A DNA stretch of 64,000 nucleotides from contig CP031970.1 of assembly GCA_022354845.1 (NCBI GenBank), forward strand, positions 1,674,001-1,738,000, written 5' to 3'. The notes beneath the pieces are model-generated. The model was not told where the DNA came from, ran no database searches, and saw nothing but the letters and a program-made list of their open reading frames with translations. The translations under genes were made by a program, and so were the position numbers. Shown in pieces: positions 35,192 through 42,207 of this stretch. Each line of letters starts with the position of its first letter. Within the stretch, counting starts at the first letter, position 1. The stretch comes from Streptococcus suis. Its GTDB lineage: Bacteria; Bacillota; Bacilli; Lactobacillales; Streptococcaceae.

Positions 35192-35761
35192 ATGGCTAGC
35201 GAAAAAAAATTAACATTAAAAGAGTCTGCTAGAGAAATATTTGCTGACAAGGGGTACAAGGCGACAAGTATCTCAGAAATTGCAAAGCAGGCTAGAATGG
35301 CTGTGGGAAGCTTCTATAAATACTACGAATCAAAAGAGGATATTTTTCTCGATGTGTATATTGATGAGAATAACATTATCCGTCAGACTATGATAGATAA
35401 TATTGACTGGGACGGAGATATGGTTGAACTTATCAGTCAAATTTTCGGATGGTCACGTAGTCTCATTTCATCTAATAAAATTCTATTGGAATGGTACAAC
35501 TCTGATATTTCTGAGAAACTACATAACTATTATTCATCAGAAAAAGGTATCGACTCAAATCCATTTCATCTGTTTTTGGTAGATAAATTTACAAATAGGA
35601 TGCTCACCGAAGGCTATTCTCAAGAGAAGATTCAGGAAGTATTGCAAGTCTATCAGCTTTTCTACTATATGGATACACATATCACCGAGGCAGACTTACC
35701 GAATGCAAGTAAAACGATTGAATACTTAGCAACTTATTTTGTCAAAGGACTTTTTAAATAA
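35192..35761 (+). CDS. TetR/AcrR family regulator
   Basis: The 189-residue protein has the N-terminal TetR HTH: ESAREIFADKGYKATSISEIAKQARMAVGSFYKYYESKEDIFLDVY (residues 11-56). The ligand domain is not recognisable. Two TGAATGAA-N12-TTCATTCA operators flank the gene, one at its own promoter and one before the membrane protein gene, so it very likely represses itself and the two downstream genes. The ligand might be a redox-active or membrane-active compound given the flavoreductase-like target; this is inference. Confidence 0.9.
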   Translation: MASEKKLTLKESAREIFADKGYKATSISEIAKQARMAVGSFYKYYESKEDIFLDVYIDENNIIRQTMIDNIDWDGDMVELISQIFGWSRSLISSNKILLEWYNSDISEKLHNYYSSEKGIDSNPFHLFLVDKFTNRMLTEGYSQEKIQEVLQVYQLFYYMDTHITEADLPNASKTIEYLATYFVKGLFK

Positions 35762-35794
35762 AGAATTTCCTTCTTTATTTTTTAAAACAAAAAA

Positions 35795-35822
35795 TGAATG
35801 AATATAGTTTTACATTCATTCA
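35795..35822 (+). promoter_or_regulatory. TetR operator 2
   Basis: TGAATGAA-N12-TTCATTCA, 8-bp perfect arms, with a TATAGT -10-like hexamer (35803-35808) inside the spacer. It is 18 bases upstream of the next gene. Confidence 0.8.
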
Positions 35823-35840
35823 TATGTGGGGGTAAATATC

Positions 35841-36164
35841 ATGAACAAATTAACTATTACTGGAATTTCTTTTACAGTTATTGGCATCTTGGTTATTATC
35901 TGGGGAATCACTCTACAGCCAATCAATTTAGCGAGTCCAGACTTTATGTCTTTTGCGACTGGTGGTATGATTTTGCTAGCTACTGGGCTATGTATGATTA
36001 GTAACCTGCCTTCTATTTTGTCTGTTGCCGGAATCTGGATGGCAGCACTAACGACTATAGTTTATATTTACAGTTTGCCTGACACAGACTTAATTATTAA
36101 GGTAATTGGATTCGTACCAATAATTGCTTTAGCTGTGTGGTTATCTATAACATTTTGGAAATGA
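35841..36164 (+). CDS. 107-aa four-helix membrane protein
   Basis: The start at 35841 follows GGGGG at good spacing. The protein consists almost entirely of four hydrophobic helices (ITGISFTVIGILVIIWGITL; FATGGMILLATGLCMI; VAGIWMAALTTIVYIYS; VIGFVPIIALAVWLSI). No family recognised. It is under the TetR operator and overlaps the flavoreductase-like gene, so the two may form a membrane complex. Confidence 0.75.
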   Translation: MNKLTITGISFTVIGILVIIWGITLQPINLASPDFMSFATGGMILLATGLCMISNLPSILSVAGIWMAALTTIVYIYSLPDTDLIIKVIGFVPIIALAVWLSITFWK

Positions 36165-36172
36165 GGAAAACA

Positions 36173-36925
36173 ATGAAAAGAGGTAAAAAAATGATAACGA
36201 TTATTCTTATTGCTGTAGCTATACTTGCTCTCACTGTATGGGGAGGTATCGCCTTTCTTGGAAGAAGTCAGTCTTTATCAGTTAAGTCTATCGAAAATCC
36301 CAGTGAACACCTATATCTTATTCATTTGACGAAACCCAATAACCTAACCTGGAAATCTGGTTCATTCGCCAAGTTTACATTACCAGATATGAAGGAAAAT
36401 GAACAAAATAATCGGTGGTTAACTATTGCTTCCAGTACTAGCGATGACGAGATCCTTATTTTAACACACAACAGTGGTAGTTTCTATAAGCAAACTTTGA
36501 CTAGTTTACCAATCAATAGCAAAGTTGAGATAAGTTGGATACAGTCACATCTGTCAATCGAAGATAATGAAGAACCTATTGTTTGTTTCGCATCTGATGT
36601 TGGAATTTCAGCAATACGTCCCATTATCAGAGAATGGTCTGGTAGTCGCCCCGTTACCTTAAGTCATCTAGATAAGGGAGTGACGGTTTTTGATAAGGAA
36701 ATGACCGAACTATCCACTCAAAAAGAGAACTTTAATTATGAAACCAGTACTAGCCTTTCCGAAAGTCAAGAGCAGCTTGCAGAAAGCATCAAACAATATG
36801 GTAACAATGCTACATATTTATTATGCGGTCGACCTGACGACCTTGATAAAATGAAAAAATACCTTGAAGAAAAGGGGATTAATAGCCCGCAAATTAAAAT
36901 GGATAGATTTGAGGGTTTAAAATAG
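36173..36925 (+). CDS. Membrane-anchored ferredoxin reductase-like flavoprotein
   Basis: The 250-residue protein (start chosen behind GAGGA) has one N-terminal membrane helix (MITIILIAVAILALTVWGGIAF) and then an FNR-like fold. WKSGSFAKFTLPDM and NNRWLTIASS correspond to the FAD-binding beta-barrel, FASDVGISAIRPII to the NAD-binding GxGI-P region, and YLLCGRPDDLDKMKKYLEEKGI to the C-terminal CGxP motif. The canonical RxYS flavin motif is altered (NRWLTI). It may pass electrons to the small membrane protein; the acceptor is unknown. Confidence 0.72.
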   Translation: MKRGKKMITIILIAVAILALTVWGGIAFLGRSQSLSVKSIENPSEHLYLIHLTKPNNLTWKSGSFAKFTLPDMKENEQNNRWLTIASSTSDDEILILTHNSGSFYKQTLTSLPINSKVEISWIQSHLSIEDNEEPIVCFASDVGISAIRPIIREWSGSRPVTLSHLDKGVTVFDKEMTELSTQKENFNYETSTSLSESQEQLAESIKQYGNNATYLLCGRPDDLDKMKKYLEEKGINSPQIKMDRFEGLK

Positions 36926-36941
36926 GCATTATCACTTCGAA

Positions 36942-36992
36942 TATACAGAACCTATGAGAAACATATATCTAGGCTTTGTCTCCTGCTTAGAA
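36942..36992. repeat. Degenerate copy of the rpmG terminator region (att-like)
   Basis: ATACAGAA-CCTATGA-GAAAC, then TCTAGGCTTTGTCT, then TGCTTAGAATATGATTTTG aligns with 33599-33660 downstream of rpmG at roughly three of four positions. Such duplications arise when elements integrate site-specifically at a gene end. Confidence 0.6.
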
Positions 36993-37139
36993 TATGATTT
37001 TGTCTGAACAGAGTCTGTTTAACTTATAAGACATACCATACTTCCTACAGTTAGTTGGAAAACCAGAAATGCGATTAATACTTTTAAAAATCATCTTACC
37101 TATCATACCCACATCTTACACTCGTGGAAATTAAGTAAA

Positions 37140-37192
37140 TCTATACAAAGAAAGCCTAGGAAATCAATATTTCTAGGCTTTTTCTGATTAGA
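37140..37192. repeat. Second copy of the rpmG terminator region, next to the integrase remnant
   Basis: ACAAAGAAAGCCTA-GGAAATCAATATTTC-TAGGCTTTTTCTGATTAGAAT aligns closely with the rpmG terminator at 33599-33645. It lies 12 bases past the end of the truncated integrase, the expected place for an attachment site. Confidence 0.65.
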
Positions 37193-37204
37193 ATTTAACG
37201 TTTG

Positions 37205-37690
37205 TTACTTAATCAACTTTTCTAGTTTTTCAATCGCTCCCCTCATGGTATCTTTTTGTTTCTTAATCACATGGAGATAGACACGTTCAATCTCCTTGGA
37301 ATCCTCTGAATGTCCGACAAATTCTCGAATAGTGGGAAGGTCAATGCCTTCACTTGCCATAATAGAGATAAAGCTGTGGCGAAACATATGAGGGATGACA
37401 TGAATCGGTCTGCCAAAGTCTAGGAAAGTATCAATGTCCTTATAAGGCTTGCCTGCTTTCTTGTTTTGTTTTGCTGACTGATTAGAACTGCCTCTCAGGA
37501 ATTGTGAGAGTTCGTTGTGATAAAGGGGAGAGCCTTGACGATTTCCTGCCCTGATATAGGTTCTAGTAAAAAGATAACCTAAATCTTGGTAAGTCGGATT
37601 GAATTGAGCTTGTAACTTATTTCTGTCAATATAGTGACGTAGAACCTTCTTAACCTCAGGACTCATTGGAATCGTTCGGACTGAATAGGT
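37205..37690 (-). pseudogene. Tyrosine integrase remnant truncated by IS3
   Basis: About 162 C-terminal residues remain, open into the IS end at 37691 (TYSVRTIPMSPEVKKVLRHYI). The His-x-x-Arg box HMFRHSFISIMASEGIDLPTIREFVGHSEDSKEIERVYLHV with the last catalytic Tyr is intact, but the first catalytic Arg and the DNA-binding domains are missing. A shorter product could start at Met 37666. It points at the att-like copy at 37140-37192. Confidence 0.85.
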
Positions 37691-37749
37691 TACACTAAAC
37701 TAGACAGAAGAATAAAGTGTTCTACACTAAAGAAAAGAGGAGAACAGAT

Positions 37750-37992
37750 ATGTCTAGAAAAATTCGCCGTTACTTCACAGATGACTTCAAACAACAAATC
37801 GTTGACTTGCACAATGCAGGTAGAAAACGCAGTAAACTGATCAAAGAATATGATTTAACACCCTCAACCTTCGATAAGTGGGTGAAACAAGCAAGAACAA
37901 CTGGTTCCTTTAAAACTGTCGATAATCTGACAGATAAACAACGTGAGTTGATAGAACTCAGAAAACGAAATAAGAGCTCGAAATGCAATTAG
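37750..37992 (+). pseudogene. IS3 OrfA with a 1-base deletion
   Basis: The 80-residue product has the HTH region FTDDFKQQIVDLHNAGRKRSKLIKEYDLTPSTFDKWVKQARTTG. The end LIELRKRNKSSKCN departs from the usual leucine-zipper end. Adding one G after AAATAAG at about 37973 restores RKRNKELEMQLDILKQAAVIMARKGK and the normal stop at 38037-38039. The copy is therefore probably unable to make normal OrfAB. Confidence 0.8.
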
Positions 37993-38074
37993 ACATTCTA
38001 AAGCAAGCGGCAGTGATTATGGCACGAAAAGGGAAATAATCACTGCTAACAAGGATAAATACAGCATTTCAGCC

Positions 38075-38854
38075 ATGTGTCGTTGGTTGAAGATTCCTCG
38101 CTCTAGCTATTACTACAAAGCTGTAGTGCCAGTATCTGAGGCACAACTTGAAGAAATGGTGAAGCGCATTTTTCTTGACAGTAAGTCCAGATACGGCGCT
38201 AGGAAGATTAAGAAATGTCTGGAAGCACAAGGGATCACCTTGTCTCGCCGTCGGATTCATCGCATCATGAAGAGATTGAATTTGGTTTCTGTTTACCAGA
38301 AGCCTACCTTCAAACCGCATTCTAAAGGGAAGAATAAAGCACCAGTTCCGAATTTCTTAGAGAGACAGTTTAACCAACAAAAACCATTGGAAACCCTTGT
38401 GACGGACTTAACCGATGTTCGTGTTGCCAATCGTTGGGCTTACGTTTGCTTGATCATTGACCTCTTCAACCGTGAAATTATTGGCCTATCTCTTGGTTGG
38501 CACAAGACTGCTGACTTGGTCAAAGAAGCCATTCAAAGCATTCCCTACGCCCTGACCAAGGTCAAACTCTTCCATTCTGATCGTGGTAAGGAGTTTGATA
38601 ATGCCTTGATTGATGAGATGTTAAAAGCCTTTGGCATCACACGTTCGCTGAGTCAAGCGGATTGTCCTTATGACAATGCGGTAGCTGAGAGTACCTATCG
38701 CTCCTTCAAACTGGAGTTTATCAACCAAGAAAACTTCCGCTCTTTGGAAGAATTAACCCTTAAAACTAAGGATTATGTCCACTGGTGGAATCACCATCGC
38801 ATCCACAGCACACTAAATTACCAAACACCCATGACTAAAAGAGCAATCGTTTAA
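38075..38854 (+). CDS. IS3 OrfB (integrase core domain)
   Basis: The 259-residue frame has the rve DDE core: LVTDLTDVRVANRWAYVCLIIDLFNREIIG (first Asp), KLFHSDRGKEFDN (second Asp) and CPYDNAVAESTYRSFKLEFI (Glu), plus YVHWWNHHRIHSTLNYQTP. The upstream frame reads KYSISAMCRWLKIPRSSYYYK, so the true protein begins before the called ATG, normally by frameshifting from orfA. The domain is complete. Confidence 0.9.
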   Translation: MCRWLKIPRSSYYYKAVVPVSEAQLEEMVKRIFLDSKSRYGARKIKKCLEAQGITLSRRRIHRIMKRLNLVSVYQKPTFKPHSKGKNKAPVPNFLERQFNQQKPLETLVTDLTDVRVANRWAYVCLIIDLFNREIIGLSLGWHKTADLVKEAIQSIPYALTKVKLFHSDRGKEFDNALIDEMLKAFGITRSLSQADCPYDNAVAESTYRSFKLEFINQENFRSLEELTLKTKDYVHWWNHHRIHSTLNYQTPMTKRAIV

Positions 38855-38940
38855 CAAAAACACTTTATAAATTTTGTACAGAAAAGTGTTGCCTTTTCAT
38901 TTTATTTTACAATCCGAAGCACAATATTTATATCTACATA

Positions 38941-39004
38941 TTGCATGCAATTTATTGACTTTTTTGTAGTAAAGGAATATACTTATGACAAGTTAGCTTG
39001 TCAT
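38941..39004 (+). promoter_or_regulatory. Promoter and operator of the DUF6442/XRE pair
   Basis: TTGACT (38955-38960), 17-bp spacer, TATACT (38978-38983), then a perfect dyad ATGACAAG-TTAG-CTTGTCAT (38985-39004) at the transcription start. A TTGCATGCAA palindrome lies just upstream. Probably bound by the small XRE protein encoded downstream. Confidence 0.75.
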
Positions 39005-39024
39005 TAAAAAGGAGGAGTAAAATA

Positions 39025-39333
39025 ATGGATAAAGATAAGATTTTGGAATTAAGTAGAAATGAAAATAAAGATTTATTTGAAAATGAAATTATAAATTTAG
39101 GATGGAGTGTGGCTGCTACAGCAGGTTTAATTTGTTGCTGTATTTTATCAACTATACAAATTGTTGTTACTTCTTCAGTGAGATTTGAATTATGGGTAGT
39201 CTATTTCGTAATGTTAACAAGCAAGGAAATAGTTAAGTATAAAAGAAATAAAGAAATAGGTTCTATGTTTCTAATTATTTTTTATTTTGTACTTTCAGTC
39301 TTTTTTATAATTTGTTATGTAGCAACTTTTTGA
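39025..39333 (+). CDS. DUF6442-like small membrane protein
   Basis: The 102-residue protein starts MDKDKILELSRNENKDLFENEI, a hallmark of the DUF6442 proteins that pair with small XRE regulators, and has three hydrophobic helices. AGGAGGAG precedes the ATG. Function unknown; the pair resembles membrane-protein/regulator modules common in Firmicutes accessory DNA. Confidence 0.75.
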   Translation: MDKDKILELSRNENKDLFENEIINLGWSVAATAGLICCCILSTIQIVVTSSVRFELWVVYFVMLTSKEIVKYKRNKEIGSMFLIIFYFVLSVFFIICYVATF

Positions 39334-39365
39334 TTATCGAAAATTAATGAAGGCTGAGTTATAGC

Positions 39366-39575
39366 ATGAAAAAAGAAGAATTGATATTAAAAAATAATTT
39401 AAACTTATACAGAAGGAAAAAGAATCTATCACAAGAACAACTTGCTCAGTTAGTCGGTGTATCAAGAAATACTATTTCCTCAATTGAAAACGGAGTTTAC
39501 TCACCTAAAGCAAAATTAGCACTTATCATATGTATTGCATTGGATGAGAAATTTGAAAATATTTTTTATTTTTGA
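39366..39575 (+). CDS. Small XRE-family regulator
   Basis: The 69-residue protein is a single HTH_3 domain (LNLYRRKKNLSQEQLAQLVGVSRNTISSIENGVYSPKAKLALIICIALDEKFENIFYF), as in the Cro/YozG-like regulators that accompany DUF6442. It lies 32 bases after the membrane protein gene and likely binds the dyad at 38985-39004. Confidence 0.88.
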   Translation: MKKEELILKNNLNLYRRKKNLSQEQLAQLVGVSRNTISSIENGVYSPKAKLALIICIALDEKFENIFYF

Positions 39576-39594
39576 TAAATAGGAGGGATACAAA

Positions 39595-39621
39595 ATGGAT
39601 ATTACATTTTCAAAAGAGTAG
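39595..39621 (+). pseudogene. Eight-codon frame behind a good ribosome site
   Basis: AGGAGGG precedes ATG at 39595, but the frame stops after MDITFSKE. A terminator hairpin follows (39623-39656). Probably the start of a third gene of this module, cut off. The rest of the gap to 39844 holds no gene I can see. Confidence 0.35.
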
Positions 39622-39622
39622 A

Positions 39623-39656
39623 AAAAGATGAGTGACGGAACTCATCTTTTTTTGCT
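39623..39656 (+). terminator. Terminator of the DUF6442/XRE module
   Basis: AGATGAGT-GACGGA-ACTCATCT followed by six further T. Confidence 0.85.
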
Positions 39657-39844
39657 TTCTGAAATTTAACTGATAAGAGTTTTAGATTGATTTGTGCATA
39701 AGGGTGTTTAGATAAGGTAGAATTTAAGGTCATTAAGAGATATACCTTTGTTAGTAAAGAAGATTGATTCAAGGGGCATACAATACATTAGTACATTAGT
39801 AATGCTAACGATCACTACTTCTCCTTTACACAACAAATTTCTAA

Positions 39845-40258
39845 TCACTTATCAATATCACTTAAAACCTTTGACTTTGAAAGTTCAAATAATTTTTCTT
39901 CTATTAGTGCCATAACACTTAAGAATTCACTGTCAGCTTTTCCAGTCGGATCATCTAAACCCCAATCTTCTCTATGATGACAAGGTAGATATGGACAGTC
40001 CACGTTACACCCCATTGTTATAACAATATCAATGGGTGGTAGTTCATCAAGTAACTTAGAATATTGTGTCCTTTCCATATCGATATGATGCTTTTCTTTT
40101 ACTAGTCGGACTGCATCTTGATTGATTTGTGGTTTTGTTTCCGTTCCTGCCGAATAAGCTTCAAAATAGTCCGAATAATATTTTTTGGCCAAGGCTTCGG
40201 CCATTTGACTTCTACAAGAATTATGAACACAAATAAAGGCTACTTTAGGCTTAGGCAT
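39845..40258 (-). CDS. arsC: ArsC-type arsenate reductase (low molecular weight phosphatase fold)
   Basis: The start MPKPKVAFICVHNSCRSQ at 40258 is chosen because it overlaps the thioredoxin-like gene in the usual way. The 137-residue protein has the CX5R loop CVHNSCR and the extra redox cysteines in MGCNVDCPYLPC, plus DWGLDDPTGKA. These are the features of thioredoxin-coupled arsenate reductases. It is the last gene of a four-gene minus-strand cluster with an ArsR-type regulator. Tyrosine phosphatase activity is the main alternative. Confidence 0.85.
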   Translation of the reverse strand: MPKPKVAFICVHNSCRSQMAEALAKKYYSDYFEAYSAGTETKPQINQDAVRLVKEKHHIDMERTQYSKLLDELPPIDIVITMGCNVDCPYLPCHHREDWGLDDPTGKADSEFLSVMALIEEKLFELSKSKVLSDIDK

Positions 40259-40523
40259 CAACAATCTCCTCCTGAATAATCTCTTTAACTTCATTCACAG
40301 AGAGGACTTTTCCTGAAGCAACAACTTTTTCATTTAATACCAAAGCAGGAGTAGACATAACACCATATGCAGCAATCTTAGAAAAATCCCTTTCATGTTC
40401 GATTGTAACATCTATCCCTTCATCAATACAGGCCTGTTGAACATGTTCCTCTAATAAATTACATTTCTTGCACCCAGAACCTAGAACCTTAAACACAATC
40501 TGGTTTGATAAAACTTGTGACAT
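40251..40523 (-). CDS. Small thioredoxin-like protein (redox-active disulfide protein 2 type)
   Basis: The 90-residue protein has a CxxC in LGSGCKKCNLLEEHVQQA (residues 18-21) and the cis-Pro motif VMSTPALVLNEKVV. The family is often encoded next to ArsR regulators and DUF318 permeases. It could reduce the adjacent ArsC-like enzyme or hand a thiol-bound substrate to the permease; this is inferred from context. Confidence 0.85.
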   Translation of the reverse strand: MSQVLSNQIVFKVLGSGCKKCNLLEEHVQQACIDEGIDVTIEHERDFSKIAAYGVMSTPALVLNEKVVASGKVLSVNEVKEIIQEEIVDA

Positions 40524-40535
40524 CTATATTTCCTC

Positions 40536-41531
40536 CTAAAGAATAATTGTTTGCAATAAATTAAATAAATAACCTGCTAGGATAATTCCAAAAGTGCAGA
40601 TCGCAATGAATACTGCTAAAAGTTGTGGCTTTATAGCTCTCTTTAACATGATTAGGGAAGGTAGGCTGAGAGTTGTAACCGCCATCATAAAGGCTAATAC
40701 CGTTCCCAATTGTGCTCCCTTTTCCAACAAGGCTTCTGCTACAGGAATTGACCCAAAAATATCTGCATACATAGGTATTCCAATAAAGGTTGCTATGATA
40801 ACCCCGAATGGATTCCTATTTCCCAGAGTGCTAGTCACCCAATTCTCCGGTATCCAGTTATGAATAAAAGCCCCTATTCCTACCCCTATTAGAATATAAG
40901 GAAAAACTTTTTTAAATGTTTCAGAAACTTGTTCCTTAGCAAAATTAAATCTATCTCGAAATGTTAAATTCTCCTCTTCTAAAAAAGGCACATGGGCATT
41001 TTTCACAAAATCTTCAACATATTTTTCCATGCCGAGTTTTTCAATAAAAGTACCACCCAAAACTGCAATTACTAAGCCAAACAGCACGTAAATAAATGCA
41101 ATCTTTGTTCCAAAGATGCTCATCAGAAGAATCAAACTACCTAGGTCAACCATCGGAGAGGAAATTAAAAACGAGAAAGTCACACCAATGGGTAGTCCCG
41201 CACTGGTAAAACCCATAAACAAAGGAATGGAAGAACAAGAACAAAATGGAGTAACTGTCCCCAATAGAGCTGATACAATATTGGCAGAAATACCATCAAA
41301 CCGACTTAGAATCTTACGACTTCTTTCAGGTGGGAAATAACTTTGAATATAGGATATAGAAAAAATTAAGACACATAGTAAAATGGTAATTTTGATAACA
41401 TCGTAAAAGAAAAACTGAAAAGCTCCTCCAAGTCGAGTCGTCATATCAATCCCAATCAGCGACAATAACTTTCCAACACCTTCATTTAACCATTTCATTC
41501 CAAGAATTTGTTCTTGAATAAACCTCCACAT
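40536..41531 (-). CDS. DUF318/ArsP-like permease
   Basis: The 331-residue protein (start MWRFIQEQILG) has about eight to ten helices and the signature LLGTVTPFCSCSSIPLFMGFTSAGLPIGVTFSFLISSPMVDLGS with the paired CxC cysteines. Relatives are ArsP (organoarsenical export) and YraQ-type permeases. Clustering with ArsC, a thioredoxin-like protein and ArsR supports arsenic or metal-thiol export, but no ArsB or Acr3 pump is present. A 7-bp-arm dyad lies just upstream. Confidence 0.85.
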   Translation of the reverse strand: MWRFIQEQILGMKWLNEGVGKLLSLIGIDMTTRLGGAFQFFFYDVIKITILLCVLIFSISYIQSYFPPERSRKILSRFDGISANIVSALLGTVTPFCSCSSIPLFMGFTSAGLPIGVTFSFLISSPMVDLGSLILLMSIFGTKIAFIYVLFGLVIAVLGGTFIEKLGMEKYVEDFVKNAHVPFLEEENLTFRDRFNFAKEQVSETFKKVFPYILIGVGIGAFIHNWIPENWVTSTLGNRNPFGVIIATFIGIPMYADIFGSIPVAEALLEKGAQLGTVLAFMMAVTTLSLPSLIMLKRAIKPQLLAVFIAICTFGIILAGYLFNLLQTIIL

Positions 41532-41547
41532 GATCATACTCCTTTTT

Positions 41548-41567
41548 ATATCAAAAATCATTGATAT
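41548..41567. promoter_or_regulatory. Second ArsR-like dyad, between the regulator and the permease
   Basis: ATATCAA-N6-TTGATAT, 7-bp arms, 16 bases before the permease start. It shares the ATCAA/TTGAT half-sites with the operator before the regulator. Confidence 0.6.
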
Positions 41568-41590
41568 GTTTTGTTAAATCAAAAGCCATT

Positions 41591-41920
41591 CTATGATGAC
41601 TTCCGATTACAATGACATTGTCCTATAGTTTCAACCTCAAAATTCGTTAGTTGACCAAGACGACTCAGGGCATAATTACGACCTTGATAACTCACGCTAT
41701 AGTGTCTCCATTTCCCTTCTTGACGACTAACAACAATCCCTGACTGACATAAAATTTTCATATGATAAGACAAGGCCGACTGAGCAATCCCCAATTTCTC
41801 AATAAGTACACAAGCACAGGTTTCACCTTTTTTTAAATAATCTAGGATTAGCAAGCGTTTCTCATCTGCCAGAGCTTTAAACAATTGAGCATCCGTTGAA
41901 AAATCTTTAATATTACTCAC
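41591..41920 (-). CDS. ArsR-family metalloregulator
   Basis: The 109-residue winged-helix protein has KALADEKRLLILDYLKKGETCACVLIEKLGIAQSALSYHMKILCQSGIVVSRQEGKWRHYSV. Cysteines in ETCACVL (alpha-3 region, CxC) fit an As(III)-type site, and the C-terminal CHC adds further thiols. The start is GTG, with GAGG very close. It probably represses the cluster through ATCAAAATATTTTGAT just upstream. Confidence 0.9.
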   Translation of the reverse strand: MSNIKDFSTDAQLFKALADEKRLLILDYLKKGETCACVLIEKLGIAQSALSYHMKILCQSGIVVSRQEGKWRHYSVSYQGRNYALSRLGQLTNFEVETIGQCHCNRKSS

Positions 41921-41925
41921 CTCAT

Positions 41926-41941
41926 ATCAAAATATTTTGAT
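41926..41941. promoter_or_regulatory. ArsR operator
   Basis: Perfect 16-bp palindrome ATCAAAATATTTTGAT, 6 bases upstream of the regulator start. Confidence 0.75.
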
Positions 41942-42207
41942 TTATCTCTTCAGTAAGTATAAAACAACTTCAAATTATTGTCAATTAATTATAGCACTTT
42001 TATTAAGCCATATAAAAATGCATATAGTTAATTTCAAACTATGTGCATTTTTAAAAATAAAATTTATTAAGGAACGGGTACTGTTTAGATGTTTTCCAAG
42101 CATATTAATTGAGATAGGATTTTCATCAAACAACAGCTTTTCTTAAAATAAGACGATTGCGCCATTTGTCATTCCTCGATGTTACCCTCAAGTAAAAATA
42201 AATGAAT

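Larger units (their letters stand above)
37692..38889 (+). mobile_element. IS3-family insertion sequence (IS150/IS861 group)
   Basis: About 1.2 kb. Ends share ACACT-N9-ACA and ATAAAGTGTT (left 37692-37721; right complement near 38860-38889). It encodes orfA and orfB; orfA has lost one base. It interrupts the integrase gene. Confidence 0.85.
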
